Shown here: positions 9,001 through 16,680 of the stretch, piece after piece
Numbering within the stretch: the first letter of the stretch is position 1
Layout of the letters: the number at the start of each line of letters is the position of its first letter
DNA from: an uncultured bacterium
GTDB taxonomy: Bacteria; Actinomycetota; Actinomycetes; S36-B12
NCBI GenBank assembly: GCA_903909555.1
Contig: CAIVWG010000118.1
Span: forward strand, 1 to 38,500
DNA length: 38,500 nucleotides
Direction of reading: 5' to 3'
Position numbers and translations under genes: made by a program
Notes under the pieces: model-generated
What the model saw: only the letters and a program-made list of their open reading frames with translations
Databases searched by the model: none
What the model was told of the DNA's origin: nothing

Positions 9001-10404
9001 GTGGACCCTGCCTCGCCCGCCGTCACCACGCGGCTGTGGCATCCCTTCGCCGACATGGCCGCGGTGTCCGCCTCGGGGGAACTCGTGCTGGAGTCGGGCG
9101 AGGGGGCGTACGTCGTCGACGAGGAGGGCCGCCGGTACCTCGATGCCGCGGCCGGCCTGTGGTACTGCAACGTCGGGCACGGCCGGCGGGAGATCGCCGA
9201 GGCCGCGGCCGCCCAGATGACGCGCCTGGCGGCGTACTCCGCCTTCGGCGACCTCGCCACGCGCCCCGCGCTCGACCTCTCCGAGCGGCTCTCGGCGATG
9301 GCGCCGATGCCGGACGCGCGCGTGTTCCTCACCAGCGGCGGCAGCGACTCGGTCGACACCGCGGTCAAGCTGGTACGCCGCTACTGGACGGAGGTGGGGC
9401 GCCCGGAGCGCACCGCCATCGTGACGCGCACCCACGCGTATCACGGCATGCACCTCGCGGGGACCAGCCTCGCCGGGATCGCCGCCAACCGCCTCGGCCA
9501 CGGAGATCTCGATGCCGCCGTCGTGCAGGTCGACTGGGACGACTCCGGCTCCCTGGAGGCGGTGCTCGACGAGCGCGACGACGTCGCCGCCTTCTTCTGC
9601 GAGCCCGTCATCGGAGCGGGCGGCGTCTACGCGCCTCCCCCGGGATACCTCCGGGAGGTGCGTGAACTCTGCCGGCGCCACGACGTGCTCTTCGTCGCCG
9701 ACGAGGTCATCACCGGCTACGGGCGCGTGGGCATCATGTTCGGCAGCGAACGCTGGAACCTCCGGCCCGATGTCGTCCTCACAGCCAAGGGCATCACCTC
9801 CGGCTACGTCCCTCTCGGTGCGGTCCTCGTCTCCGGGCGTGTCGCGGAGCCGTTCTGGGTGGATCGCGGATCTCCCGTCATGTGGCGGCACGGCTACACC
9901 TATTCCGCGCACGCGACCGCGTGCGCCGCCGCCCTGGCCAACCTCGACATCGTCGAGCGCGAGGGCCTGGTGGAGCGGGTCGCTTCACTCCAGCACGTCC
10001 TCGGCCGCGCGCTAGCGCCACTGTCCGCGTACGACGCGGTGTCGGAGGTGCGCGCGGGCGTGGGCCTCCTCGGGGCCGTGGAGTTCACGCCGGACGCGGT
10101 CGGCACGGGGATGCCGGCCCGGGTCATCGCCGGGCTGCGCGAGCGCGGCGTGCTCACGCGCACGCTCGCCTCCGGGGCGATCCAGGTGTCGCCGTCGTTC
10201 GTGGTGTCCGAGGCCGACATCGCGGTGATCGCGGCGGCCCTCGAGGAGTCCCTCCGCTCCGCCGGGGCCGTGCGCGCCTCGGCGGCCCGCGTCGACCCTG
10301 CGGCCCCGCTCGGCGGGTCCCTGCTCGGCAACCCCAGCCCGGGAGAGCGTGCCGTCGCCTTCGACGATCGGTACTACGCCGACCAGCGCCCGCCTCACCA
10401 CTGA
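9001..10404 (+). CDS. Class III (omega) aminotransferase, PLP-dependent
   Basis: The 467-residue protein is a pyridoxal-phosphate aminotransferase of class III. These enzymes move an amino group between an omega-amine or beta-amino acid and a keto acid. Visible landmarks are the N-terminal LWHPFADM, the phosphate-binding SGGSDSVDTAVKL, the TRTHAYHGMHLAGTS region, DEVITGYGR with the PLP-pyridine Asp at 234, and the Schiff-base lysine K263 in TAKGITSGYVPLGAV. HGYTYSAHATACAAALAN follows. The fold is complete and of normal length. The substrate cannot be assigned; beta-alanine, aminobutyrate, putrescine or other amines are possible. The GTG start fits the leaderless -10 box. The C-terminal tail beyond about residue 430 is Ala/Pro/Gly-rich. 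Confidence 0.9.
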   Translation: MDPASPAVTTRLWHPFADMAAVSASGELVLESGEGAYVVDEEGRRYLDAAAGLWYCNVGHGRREIAEAAAAQMTRLAAYSAFGDLATRPALDLSERLSAMAPMPDARVFLTSGGSDSVDTAVKLVRRYWTEVGRPERTAIVTRTHAYHGMHLAGTSLAGIAANRLGHGDLDAAVVQVDWDDSGSLEAVLDERDDVAAFFCEPVIGAGGVYAPPPGYLREVRELCRRHDVLFVADEVITGYGRVGIMFGSERWNLRPDVVLTAKGITSGYVPLGAVLVSGRVAEPFWVDRGSPVMWRHGYTYSAHATACAAALANLDIVEREGLVERVASLQHVLGRALAPLSAYDAVSEVRAGVGLLGAVEFTPDAVGTGMPARVIAGLRERGVLTRTLASGAIQVSPSFVVSEADIAVIAAALEESLRSAGAVRASAARVDPAAPLGGSLLGNPSPGERAVAFDDRYYADQRPPHH

Positions 10405-10521
10405 GCAACGCGGGGGCGCCCGTCGTCGTGCTGTCGGGTTAACCGAACGTGGGGGTCCTGGGCTGCCTTGCCCGGCCTACGCTCCGTCGAGCCCGGAAGA
10501 TCAGGGGCCGAGGGGAGCGAC
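10405..10521 (+). promoter_or_regulatory. Probable promoter region of the first molybdenum hydroxylase operon
   Basis: This 117-bp region follows the aminotransferase stop. A TACGCT hexamer (10478–10483) is a possible -10 box, giving a leader of about 30 nt. AGGGGAG lies 5 nt before the ATG at 10522 and is the ribosome binding site. A short palindromic core GTTAAC lies near 10437–10442. I see no clear -35 and no strong terminator hairpin. Confidence 0.35.
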
Positions 10522-11349
10522 ATGGACCAGGGAACCGTCCGCGAGTTCATCCGACCCTCGGTGGAGGACCCCACCTCGGAGTGGCAGCCCGGGGACGCGT
10601 GGCTGGCCGGGGGGACCTTCCTCTTCTCGACGCCCCTGCCGGACATGCGCCGGCTGATCGACCTGACGACCCTCGGCTGGCCCAGCCTCGAGGTGAGCGA
10701 TCGGGGACTCCGGATCGCCGCCACCTGCCGCGTGGTCGAGCTGTACGACTTCGATCCGCCCGCCGAGTGGACGGCGGGCCCCTTCCTCCGTGAGGCCGTG
10801 GATTCCTTCCTCGCCGGATTCAAGATCTGGAACACGGCCACGGTCGGGGGGAACATCTGCACGTCGCTTCCCGCCTCTCCCATGACGACCATGGGGGCTG
10901 CGCTCGATGCGACCCTGGAGATCTGGGGCCCGGAGGGAGCGCGACGCACGATGAGCGTGCCCGACTTCATCCTGAGCAATCACGTCAACGCCCTGAAGCC
11001 GGGCGAACTACTGCGGGCGATCGACATCCCGCTCGAGTCGCTCATGCGTCGCTACTCCTATCAGCGATTCACCCTCACCAAGCACGGTCGCTCGAGCGAG
11101 TTCCTCGTCGGTACGTCGGACCCGAGGAAGCGCGACCTGATGCTCACCATCACGGCTGCCACGTCACGGCCCTTCGTCCTGAGGTTTGCCGTCATGCCAT
11201 CGGCCGCGGAGCTTCACGACGCGATCACCTCGGCGGTCAGCGACCCCGACTACTTCGACGATCCCAATGGGAGCCCGGCCCACCGCAAGCACATGACCTA
11301 CTACCTGGCCGAAGTCATCCGCACGGACCTCGCAGGGGAGGCGTCATGA
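10522..11349 (+). CDS. FAD-binding subunit of a molybdenum hydroxylase (CoxM/XdhB type)
   Basis: The 275-residue protein matches the FAD-binding domain of the xanthine dehydrogenase family. It relays electrons from the iron-sulfur clusters to the final acceptor. The glycine motif WLAGGTFLF (about residues 27–35) and NTATVGGNICTSLPASPM (about 111–128) are the usual FAD contacts. The C-terminal half resembles the CO dehydrogenase flavoprotein C-terminal domain. The ATG at 10522 has AGGGGAG upstream. Its stop overlaps the ATG of the fused Fe-S/Mo subunit (ATGA), so the two should form one complex. No extra [4Fe-4S] cysteine loop, as in 4-hydroxybenzoyl-CoA reductase, is seen. Confidence 0.88.
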   Translation: MDQGTVREFIRPSVEDPTSEWQPGDAWLAGGTFLFSTPLPDMRRLIDLTTLGWPSLEVSDRGLRIAATCRVVELYDFDPPAEWTAGPFLREAVDSFLAGFKIWNTATVGGNICTSLPASPMTTMGAALDATLEIWGPEGARRTMSVPDFILSNHVNALKPGELLRAIDIPLESLMRRYSYQRFTLTKHGRSSEFLVGTSDPRKRDLMLTITAATSRPFVLRFAVMPSAAELHDAITSAVSDPDYFDDPNGSPAHRKHMTYYLAEVIRTDLAGEAS

Positions 11350-14075
11350 CGTACACGATCAATGGCACGGAGTTCCACTCCACGCCCGCTCCCGGGCAGT
11401 GCCTGCGTACGTTCCTGCGCGATCTGGGTCACATGGGTGTCAAGAAGGGCTGTGATGCGGGCGACTGCGGGGCCTGCACGGTATGGATCGACGGGCATCC
11501 CGTGCACAGCTGCATCACCTCGGCGGAGCAGATGCGCGGACGCAGCGTGACCACCATCGAGGGCCTGGCCGACGGCGACGCCCTGCACCCGATGCAGGAG
11601 CAGTTCCTCAAGGCCCCCGGCTTCCAGTGCGGCTTCTGCACCGCCGGGATGATCATGACCTGTGCATCGCTCAACGATGAGCAGCGTGCCGACCTTCCGG
11701 CGGCGCTGCGCGGCAGTCTCTGCCGATGCACCGGATTCCGAGCCATCCACGACGCTATCGATGGCGTCGCCCACGTCGAGTCCGACGTGTCACCGGGCAA
11801 GGAGATCGGCGCCAGCGTCGGTGCCCTCGAAGGGCCAGGCGTCGTCACCGGCACGGTGCGCTACACCATGGACGAGGTCCCTGCCGGGGTCGCCCACCTG
11901 AAGGTGGTGCGGTCCCCGCATGCGCACGCACGCGTCATCGGTATCGACACCTCCAAAGCCAAGGCCGTGCCGGGCGTGCTCGGCGTGTTCACGTGGGAGG
12001 ACTCGCCGACCAAGAGGTTCTCGACGGCACTCCACGAGAACCACCTCGTCGATGCCTCCGACACCCTCGTACTCGATCGCGTGGCCCGATTCAAGGGCCA
12101 GCGCATGGTGGCCGTCGTGGCGGAGACCGTGGCGGCTGCCGAAGAGGGCTGCCGCCAGGTAGCCATCGACTGGGAAGTCCTGCCTGCCGTGACCGACGTG
12201 GAAGAGGCACTTCTTCCCGGCGCGCCCCATGTGCACGATCGGGGCGAGGACGCCTGGATCGTCAACCCCGAGAAGAACATCGTGGCCGCGCTGGAGTTCG
12301 GGCGAGGCGACCTTGACGAGGGGCTCGCGGCCGCCGACGTGATTCACCGGGCGACCTACCGCACGCCGCGCCAGGTGCACGCCCAACTGGAGACTCACGG
12401 CAGCATCGCCTGGGTCGACGAGTCCGGGCTCGTCCAGGTCCGCACGAGCACGCAGGCGCCGTTCATCACGATGGAGAAGCTCGCGCACATCTTCGACATG
12501 CGCCAGAGTCAGTTCCACGTCTTCACCGGACGCGTAGGTGGCGGATTCGGCAGCAAGCAGGAGATGCTCACCGAAGACCTGCCGGTGCTCGCGACCCTGC
12601 GCCTCGGGGTCCCGGTGCAGTGGGAGTGGACCCGCGAGGAGGAGTTCATCGGGGGCACCACCCGGCACCCCATGATCATCGAGGTGACTCTCGGAGCGAC
12701 GAACGACGGACGCCTCACGGCGATGGCTCTCGACGTCACCTCCAACACGGGCGCCTACGGCAACCACGGCGGCGAGACGCTGGGAGCGAGCTCCGCCCCC
12801 TTGGCCGGGTACCGGTGCCGCAACAAGCGGTTCACCGGCCGAGCTGTTTACACCAACGTGGTTCCGGCGGGCGCCATCCGCGGCTACGGCGCGGCGCAGC
12901 CCACGTTCGCGATGGAGTCGGCCATCGACGAACTCGCACTCAAGCTCGGCATGTCGCCGCTGGAGTTCCGCCGCCTCAACGGGCTGAAGCCGGGCGACAC
13001 GATCGGCGTGGGCGGAGCGCCCAATGATGACGTGATGAGCAGTTACGGCCTCGATCAGTGCTTCGACATGGTGGCCAGCGCCATCGAGTCAGGGCCTTCG
13101 CTGCCCGCCCCCGAGGGCCCGGAGTGGTCCACCGGTGTCGGCTTCGGGATGTCGATGTACGACACGTCGCCCCCGACCGAGCATCGCTCCGACGCCAGCG
13201 TCGAGGTCCTCCCCGACGGCACCTATCTCCTCCGCGTGGGCACGTGCGAATTTGGCAACGGCACCACGACCTCCCACGTGCAGTTCGCCGCGGCCGCCTT
13301 GCGAACCACGATGGATCGCGTCGCCATCCGCCATGGCGACACGGCGGAGTCCGGATGGGACACCGGCGCGTTCGCCCAGACCGGGCTGAACGTCGCGGGT
13401 CGCGCGGTGACCCTGGCCGCCGAGGGACTGCGACTGCGCATCCTGGAGTACGCAGGACGCTTCGCGGAGGAGGGAGCCCGCATCGAGCTGCTTCCCGACT
13501 CCGTCGTGGTGGGAGACCAGCAGATCTCCTTGGCCGAACTGTGGCGCAGGGCCGATGCCGATGGGGTGACCCTCGGCCAGGCGCGTCGGGCCTATGGCAC
13601 GCCCATCAGCGTCGGCTTCAACGTCACGGGCGTGCGCGCGGCCGTCAACAGCGTCACCGGTGAGATTCGGCTCCTTCAGGTTGCGCACGCCGTCGACGCG
13701 GGGGTCGTGATCAACCCGCAGCAGCTGCGCGGTCAGGTCGAGGGAGGGGTCACGATGGGCATCGGCTTCGCCATGACCGAGTGGCACCAGATGACCGACG
13801 ACGGCACGATCCTCAACCCCGGCATCCGGATGTACCGCATCCCCAACTACGCGGACGTCCCTCCGATCCAGGTCTTCTTCTCCGAGGATGCGGACGGCGT
13901 GGGGCCCTTCGGAGCCAAGGGCTGCGCGGAGTCGCCCATCGATCCGGTGGCCCCGGCCATCGCCAACGCGGTGGCCGATGCCACGGGGGTGCGGATCCGC
14001 GAACTCCCCCTCGTGCCGCCGCTCATCTTCGAGCGGCTGTACGACGAGTACCTTCAGCGCACCCCAGCGGTCTAG
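11346..14075 (+). CDS. Molybdenum hydroxylase: fused [2Fe-2S] and molybdopterin-binding subunit
   Basis: The 909-residue protein joins two modules that are often separate subunits. Residues 1–150 are the iron-sulfur part. C36, C41, C44 and C56 form the ferredoxin-type cluster, and C95, C98, C126 and C128 the second. Residues from about 155 onward are the molybdopterin part, with GGGFGSK near 397–403, AIRGYGAAQPTFAMES near 515–530, and FGAKGCAESPID, where E862 is the likely catalytic base. The size and order resemble Desulfovibrio aldehyde oxidoreductase, which has no FAD module; here a FAD protein is encoded just upstream. The AIRGYGA sequence is not the AYxCSFR loop of form I CO dehydrogenase. 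The substrate is unknown, probably an aldehyde or N-heterocycle. No signal peptide is seen. Confidence 0.92.
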   Translation: MTYTINGTEFHSTPAPGQCLRTFLRDLGHMGVKKGCDAGDCGACTVWIDGHPVHSCITSAEQMRGRSVTTIEGLADGDALHPMQEQFLKAPGFQCGFCTAGMIMTCASLNDEQRADLPAALRGSLCRCTGFRAIHDAIDGVAHVESDVSPGKEIGASVGALEGPGVVTGTVRYTMDEVPAGVAHLKVVRSPHAHARVIGIDTSKAKAVPGVLGVFTWEDSPTKRFSTALHENHLVDASDTLVLDRVARFKGQRMVAVVAETVAAAEEGCRQVAIDWEVLPAVTDVEEALLPGAPHVHDRGEDAWIVNPEKNIVAALEFGRGDLDEGLAAADVIHRATYRTPRQVHAQLETHGSIAWVDESGLVQVRTSTQAPFITMEKLAHIFDMRQSQFHVFTGRVGGGFGSKQEMLTEDLPVLATLRLGVPVQWEWTREEEFIGGTTRHPMIIEVTLGATNDGRLTAMALDVTSNTGAYGNHGGETLGASSAPLAGYRCRNKRFTGRAVYTNVVPAGAIRGYGAAQPTFAMESAIDELALKLGMSPLEFRRLNGLKPGDTIGVGGAPNDDVMSSYGLDQCFDMVASAIESGPSLPAPEGPEWSTGVGFGMSMYDTSPPTEHRSDASVEVLPDGTYLLRVGTCEFGNGTTTSHVQFAAAALRTTMDRVAIRHGDTAESGWDTGAFAQTGLNVAGRAVTLAAEGLRLRILEYAGRFAEEGARIELLPDSVVVGDQQISLAELWRRADADGVTLGQARRAYGTPISVGFNVTGVRAAVNSVTGEIRLLQVAHAVDAGVVINPQQLRGQVEGGVTMGIGFAMTEWHQMTDDGTILNPGIRMYRIPNYADVPPIQVFFSEDADGVGPFGAKGCAESPIDPVAPAIANAVADATGVRIRELPLVPPLIFERLYDEYLQRTPAV

Positions 14076-14109
14076 CGGGCGCCCCGTCCGCAACAGAGGA
14101 GGCACAGGC

Positions 14110-15171
14110 ATGGCGAACGCAGTCCCCGACTTCATGCGGCCGGTCGTCGTCGACGAGCCGCCGGCGAGTGCCCAGTTGGTCGCGGAGCAGGCGGTCCTGG
14201 CACTCAATGACTCCATGATGCGCTACTACGACGCATCGCTGGCGAAGTTCATCGCCAACCTGCGCGAGCAGTCGCCCATCATCCTGGCGATGTTCACGGG
14301 GCAGGGTGGCCAGATGATCCTGTACCGACCCGGACGGGACCCGGAGCACGCACCTCCGGTGCCCCTGGTCTACCAACTGGCCAAGTCAGTCGGGCACAGC
14401 AGCATGGCGATCTACGAGATCGTCTCGCCCTACATGTCGAATGCGCACGCCAACCAGCTGTGGCGGGCGCCCCTCGAGACCTACCGCACCGAGAATCGCC
14501 TGGCACTCGAGGGCCTCGATGCCCTGGATATCAGTGAGGAGACACGGTCGATCCTGCGGGAGATCCTCGGGCTCAACCTGGCCTTCATGGACGAATGCCT
14601 GGCCAGGGGCGGCTACGGCCCTGACGACATCCGGGACTTCGTGCGCAGCACGGTGCCGCACGCCTTCAAGGCGATCGGCGTGGGGTCGGGTGCGCAGGTC
14701 GGCCACTGGATGAGCGTCGTGGAGCGCTGGCAGGAGGAGCTCGGCGACGACTGGGATCGAACGTACGCGGTGAGCAACACGCTGTACGTCACCCGCCAGA
14801 ACAACATCCTCTTCAGCGTCCTTGCGCAGTTCATGGGTGAGGGGGCTATCGGCGACCGACTGCTCCTCATCGAGACACCGGAGTTCGAGACGACGCCGGA
14901 GAAGATGCTCGACGTGCTCGGCCGCATCATCGCGGACCGCTCCCTCGGCATGATGTTCTTCCGCGACTACTTCCTCATGGACGTGGAGCTCCTCGGTGGC
15001 GGCGCCCGAGCGGCCATCGAGCGCGAGATGGCGGCACGGGGCCGGACGCCGGTGCTGCCGCCCCTGGTCCCCTTCCGATCCTCCGACTGGCCCTGGAAGA
15101 CGGATCCGACGAAGGGGACGGGCCCGGCGCGACTCCAGGACGCCGCCTTCGACACCCCTGTCGAGTACTAG
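14110..15171 (+). CDS. Unrecognised 353-residue protein in the molybdenum hydroxylase operon
   Basis: I do not recognise this protein. It is soluble, rich in predicted amphipathic helices, and has no signal peptide, no membrane helix and only one cysteine. Segments that look constrained are MRYYDASLAKFIANLREQ (about 37–54), SVGHSSMAIYEIVSPYM, NTLYVTRQNNILFSVLAQFMG, LGMMFFRDYFLMD, and a C-terminal PVLPPLVPFRSSDWPWKTDP. I find no nucleotide-binding loop or metal-binding cluster. A strong AGGAGG lies 8 nt before the ATG at 14110. The gene sits 34 bp after the Mo subunit and 8 bp before the hydrolase, clearly inside the operon. It could be an enzyme of the same pathway, an oxygenase-like helical protein, or an accessory factor; this is inference from position only. 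Confidence 0.8.
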   Translation: MANAVPDFMRPVVVDEPPASAQLVAEQAVLALNDSMMRYYDASLAKFIANLREQSPIILAMFTGQGGQMILYRPGRDPEHAPPVPLVYQLAKSVGHSSMAIYEIVSPYMSNAHANQLWRAPLETYRTENRLALEGLDALDISEETRSILREILGLNLAFMDECLARGGYGPDDIRDFVRSTVPHAFKAIGVGSGAQVGHWMSVVERWQEELGDDWDRTYAVSNTLYVTRQNNILFSVLAQFMGEGAIGDRLLLIETPEFETTPEKMLDVLGRIIADRSLGMMFFRDYFLMDVELLGGGARAAIEREMAARGRTPVLPPLVPFRSSDWPWKTDPTKGTGPARLQDAAFDTPVEY

Positions 15172-15179
15172 GGGATCCC

Positions 15180-15974
15180 ATGTCGTCGGAGGTCATCCAC
15201 CATGAGGTGGTCGGCGAGGGGATGCCCATCGTCTTCATCCACGGGTTGGGGGCGACATCGAATGTCTGGTTCGCCGAGCGCGAGGCGCTGAGCGAGCGCT
15301 TCCGGGTCGTGGTCTACGACCGCAGCGGCTGCGGACAATCGTCCCGACGGGACGATGGCTACTCCGTCGAGTCCTGGGGCGCTGAACTCGCCGGCCTCCT
15401 GGACGATCTCGGAGTCGAGACCGCGGTCGTGGTCGGCCACTCGCTGGGCAGCATGGTCGCCCAGCACTTTGCCGCCACGTATCCCGAGCGAACCCGCGCG
15501 CTCGTCCTGGTGGGGGCCGAGGCCGCGCTCAGCCCGGAGGGCAGGGACATCCTCAGCACGCGGGCGAGCCTCATCGAAGAGCGTGGCCTCTCCGGCGTCG
15601 TCGACTCGTGGCTCGGTTCGGTGCTCGCGCCAGCGAGCCGGCTTGCCAACCCCGTCATGGCAGGGCTGCTGCGAGCGATGTTCCTCTCCTACGACGCGCG
15701 CTCCTACGCTCAGCAGGCGAGGGCCCTGCGCGACGCCGATGTGCGTCCCCAGCACCGCGGCATCTCCTGCCCCACTCTCCTCCTCGCCGGCGACGAGGAC
15801 CCGGTGACTCCCCTGGCCTGGCAGCAGGCCATTCACGAAGCCATCCGCGGCAGTCAGGTGCGCATCATCCCCGGCACGGCGCACATGCCCATGCTGGAAT
15901 CTCCGATGGAGTTCCACGTCGCGCTTCTCGAGTTCCTCACCGGACTGGGGCCGCCTGCCCGGGGGGAATCGTGA
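15180..15974 (+). CDS. Alpha/beta hydrolase
   Basis: The 264-residue protein is a typical small alpha/beta hydrolase. It has the oxyanion motif FIHGLGATSNVW near residue 19, the nucleophile elbow GHSLGS with S88, the acid in GDEDPVTP (D207 by spacing) and H235 in GTAHMPMLE. The layout resembles 3-oxoadipate enol-lactonase (PcaD) and related ring-cleavage hydrolases, but family membership alone does not fix the substrate. As the last gene of the operon it could hydrolyse an ester, lactone or amide formed after the hydroxylation step. It starts 8 bp after the preceding stop, and GGGGA supplies a weak ribosome binding site. Confidence 0.88.
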   Translation: MSSEVIHHEVVGEGMPIVFIHGLGATSNVWFAEREALSERFRVVVYDRSGCGQSSRRDDGYSVESWGAELAGLLDDLGVETAVVVGHSLGSMVAQHFAATYPERTRALVLVGAEAALSPEGRDILSTRASLIEERGLSGVVDSWLGSVLAPASRLANPVMAGLLRAMFLSYDARSYAQQARALRDADVRPQHRGISCPTLLLAGDEDPVTPLAWQQAIHEAIRGSQVRIIPGTAHMPMLESPMEFHVALLEFLTGLGPPARGES

Positions 15975-15996
15975 CGCGTGGGGCGCGCCCCCCGGC

Positions 15997-16002
15997 TAGC
16001 CT
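15997..16002 (+). promoter_or_regulatory. -10 box of a leaderless promoter for the two-component genes
   Basis: TAGCCT ends 6 nt before the GTG at 16009. It lies in the 34-bp gap after the hydrolase gene, so the regulator–kinase pair has its own promoter. Confidence 0.55.
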
Positions 16003-16008
16003 GCAGAC

Positions 16009-16680
16009 GTGGCCCTGGTGGGAAGCGATGCGCCGGCGATGACCCGCAGCCTGCTCCTGGTGGAGGACGATCCGTTCTCACGGGGACTCCTCGAGCAGAC
16101 CTTCCGCGCTGCCGGATTCGAGGTGGCGGCGGCCGCCAACGCGGTCGAGGCGGTGCGGCTGTTCGAGGAGGCCGACCCGGACGCGCTGGTCGTCGATATC
16201 AACCTGGGGCCGGGCGCCGACGGGCTCGAGCTGGCCAATGCCCTGCGATCGCAGGCGCCGTACCTCGCCGTCCTCGTCCTCACGCGATTCCCGTCGCCGG
16301 CGGTCGCGGGCATGAGTGACCGGACTCCGCCGCACGCCGCCTTCCTCAGCAAGGACGCGGCCGACGACCCCTCGGTCATCGTCGCCGCCCTCGAGTCGGC
16401 GCTCGACGACGAGGTGCCCCCCGTCACCGGGGTCGCGCCTGACAGCCCCCTGGCGCGGCTCACCCCCGCGCAGCTCGCCGTGCTGCGGATGGTGGCCGAG
16501 GGCTGGACCAATGCCGAGATCGCCGCCCAGCGCGGGAGCACCCTGCGCGCGATCGAGAAACTCACGCACCGCGCCATCGTGGCACTGGGCATTCCCGACG
16601 ATGCACGGCGCAACGCCCGCGTCGAAGCCGTGCGCATGTACGTCGCCGCCTTCGGCGTGCCCACCCCCCGCGATGGCTGA
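16009..16680 (+). CDS. Response regulator with LuxR-type DNA-binding domain
   Basis: The 223-residue protein has a complete receiver domain: the acidic pair D20/D21, phospho-acceptor D63 in VVDINLG, T92 and K115. A LuxR-like helix-turn-helix is at about 150–200 (LTPAQLAVLRMVAEGWTNAE). It should be phosphorylated by the kinase encoded directly downstream. The kinase ATG overlaps its stop by 8 bases. The GTG at 16009 fits the leaderless promoter; an ATG at codon 11 is the alternative. It lies between two molybdenum hydroxylase gene sets, so these are plausible but unproven targets. Confidence 0.9.
   Translation: MALVGSDAPAMTRSLLLVEDDPFSRGLLEQTFRAAGFEVAAAANAVEAVRLFEEADPDALVVDINLGPGADGLELANALRSQAPYLAVLVLTRFPSPAVAGMSDRTPPHAAFLSKDAADDPSVIVAALESALDDEVPPVTGVAPDSPLARLTPAQLAVLRMVAEGWTNAEIAAQRGSTLRAIEKLTHRAIVALGIPDDARRNARVEAVRMYVAAFGVPTPRDG

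Noticed and set aside
10522-14075. CO dehydrogenase (coxMSL) identity for the first hydroxylase, and likewise for 19512–23231
   Set aside because: The active-site loop of form I enzymes (AYxCSFR) is absent. Both Mo subunits have an RGYG/RGFG-type loop, as in xanthine and aldehyde oxidising enzymes.
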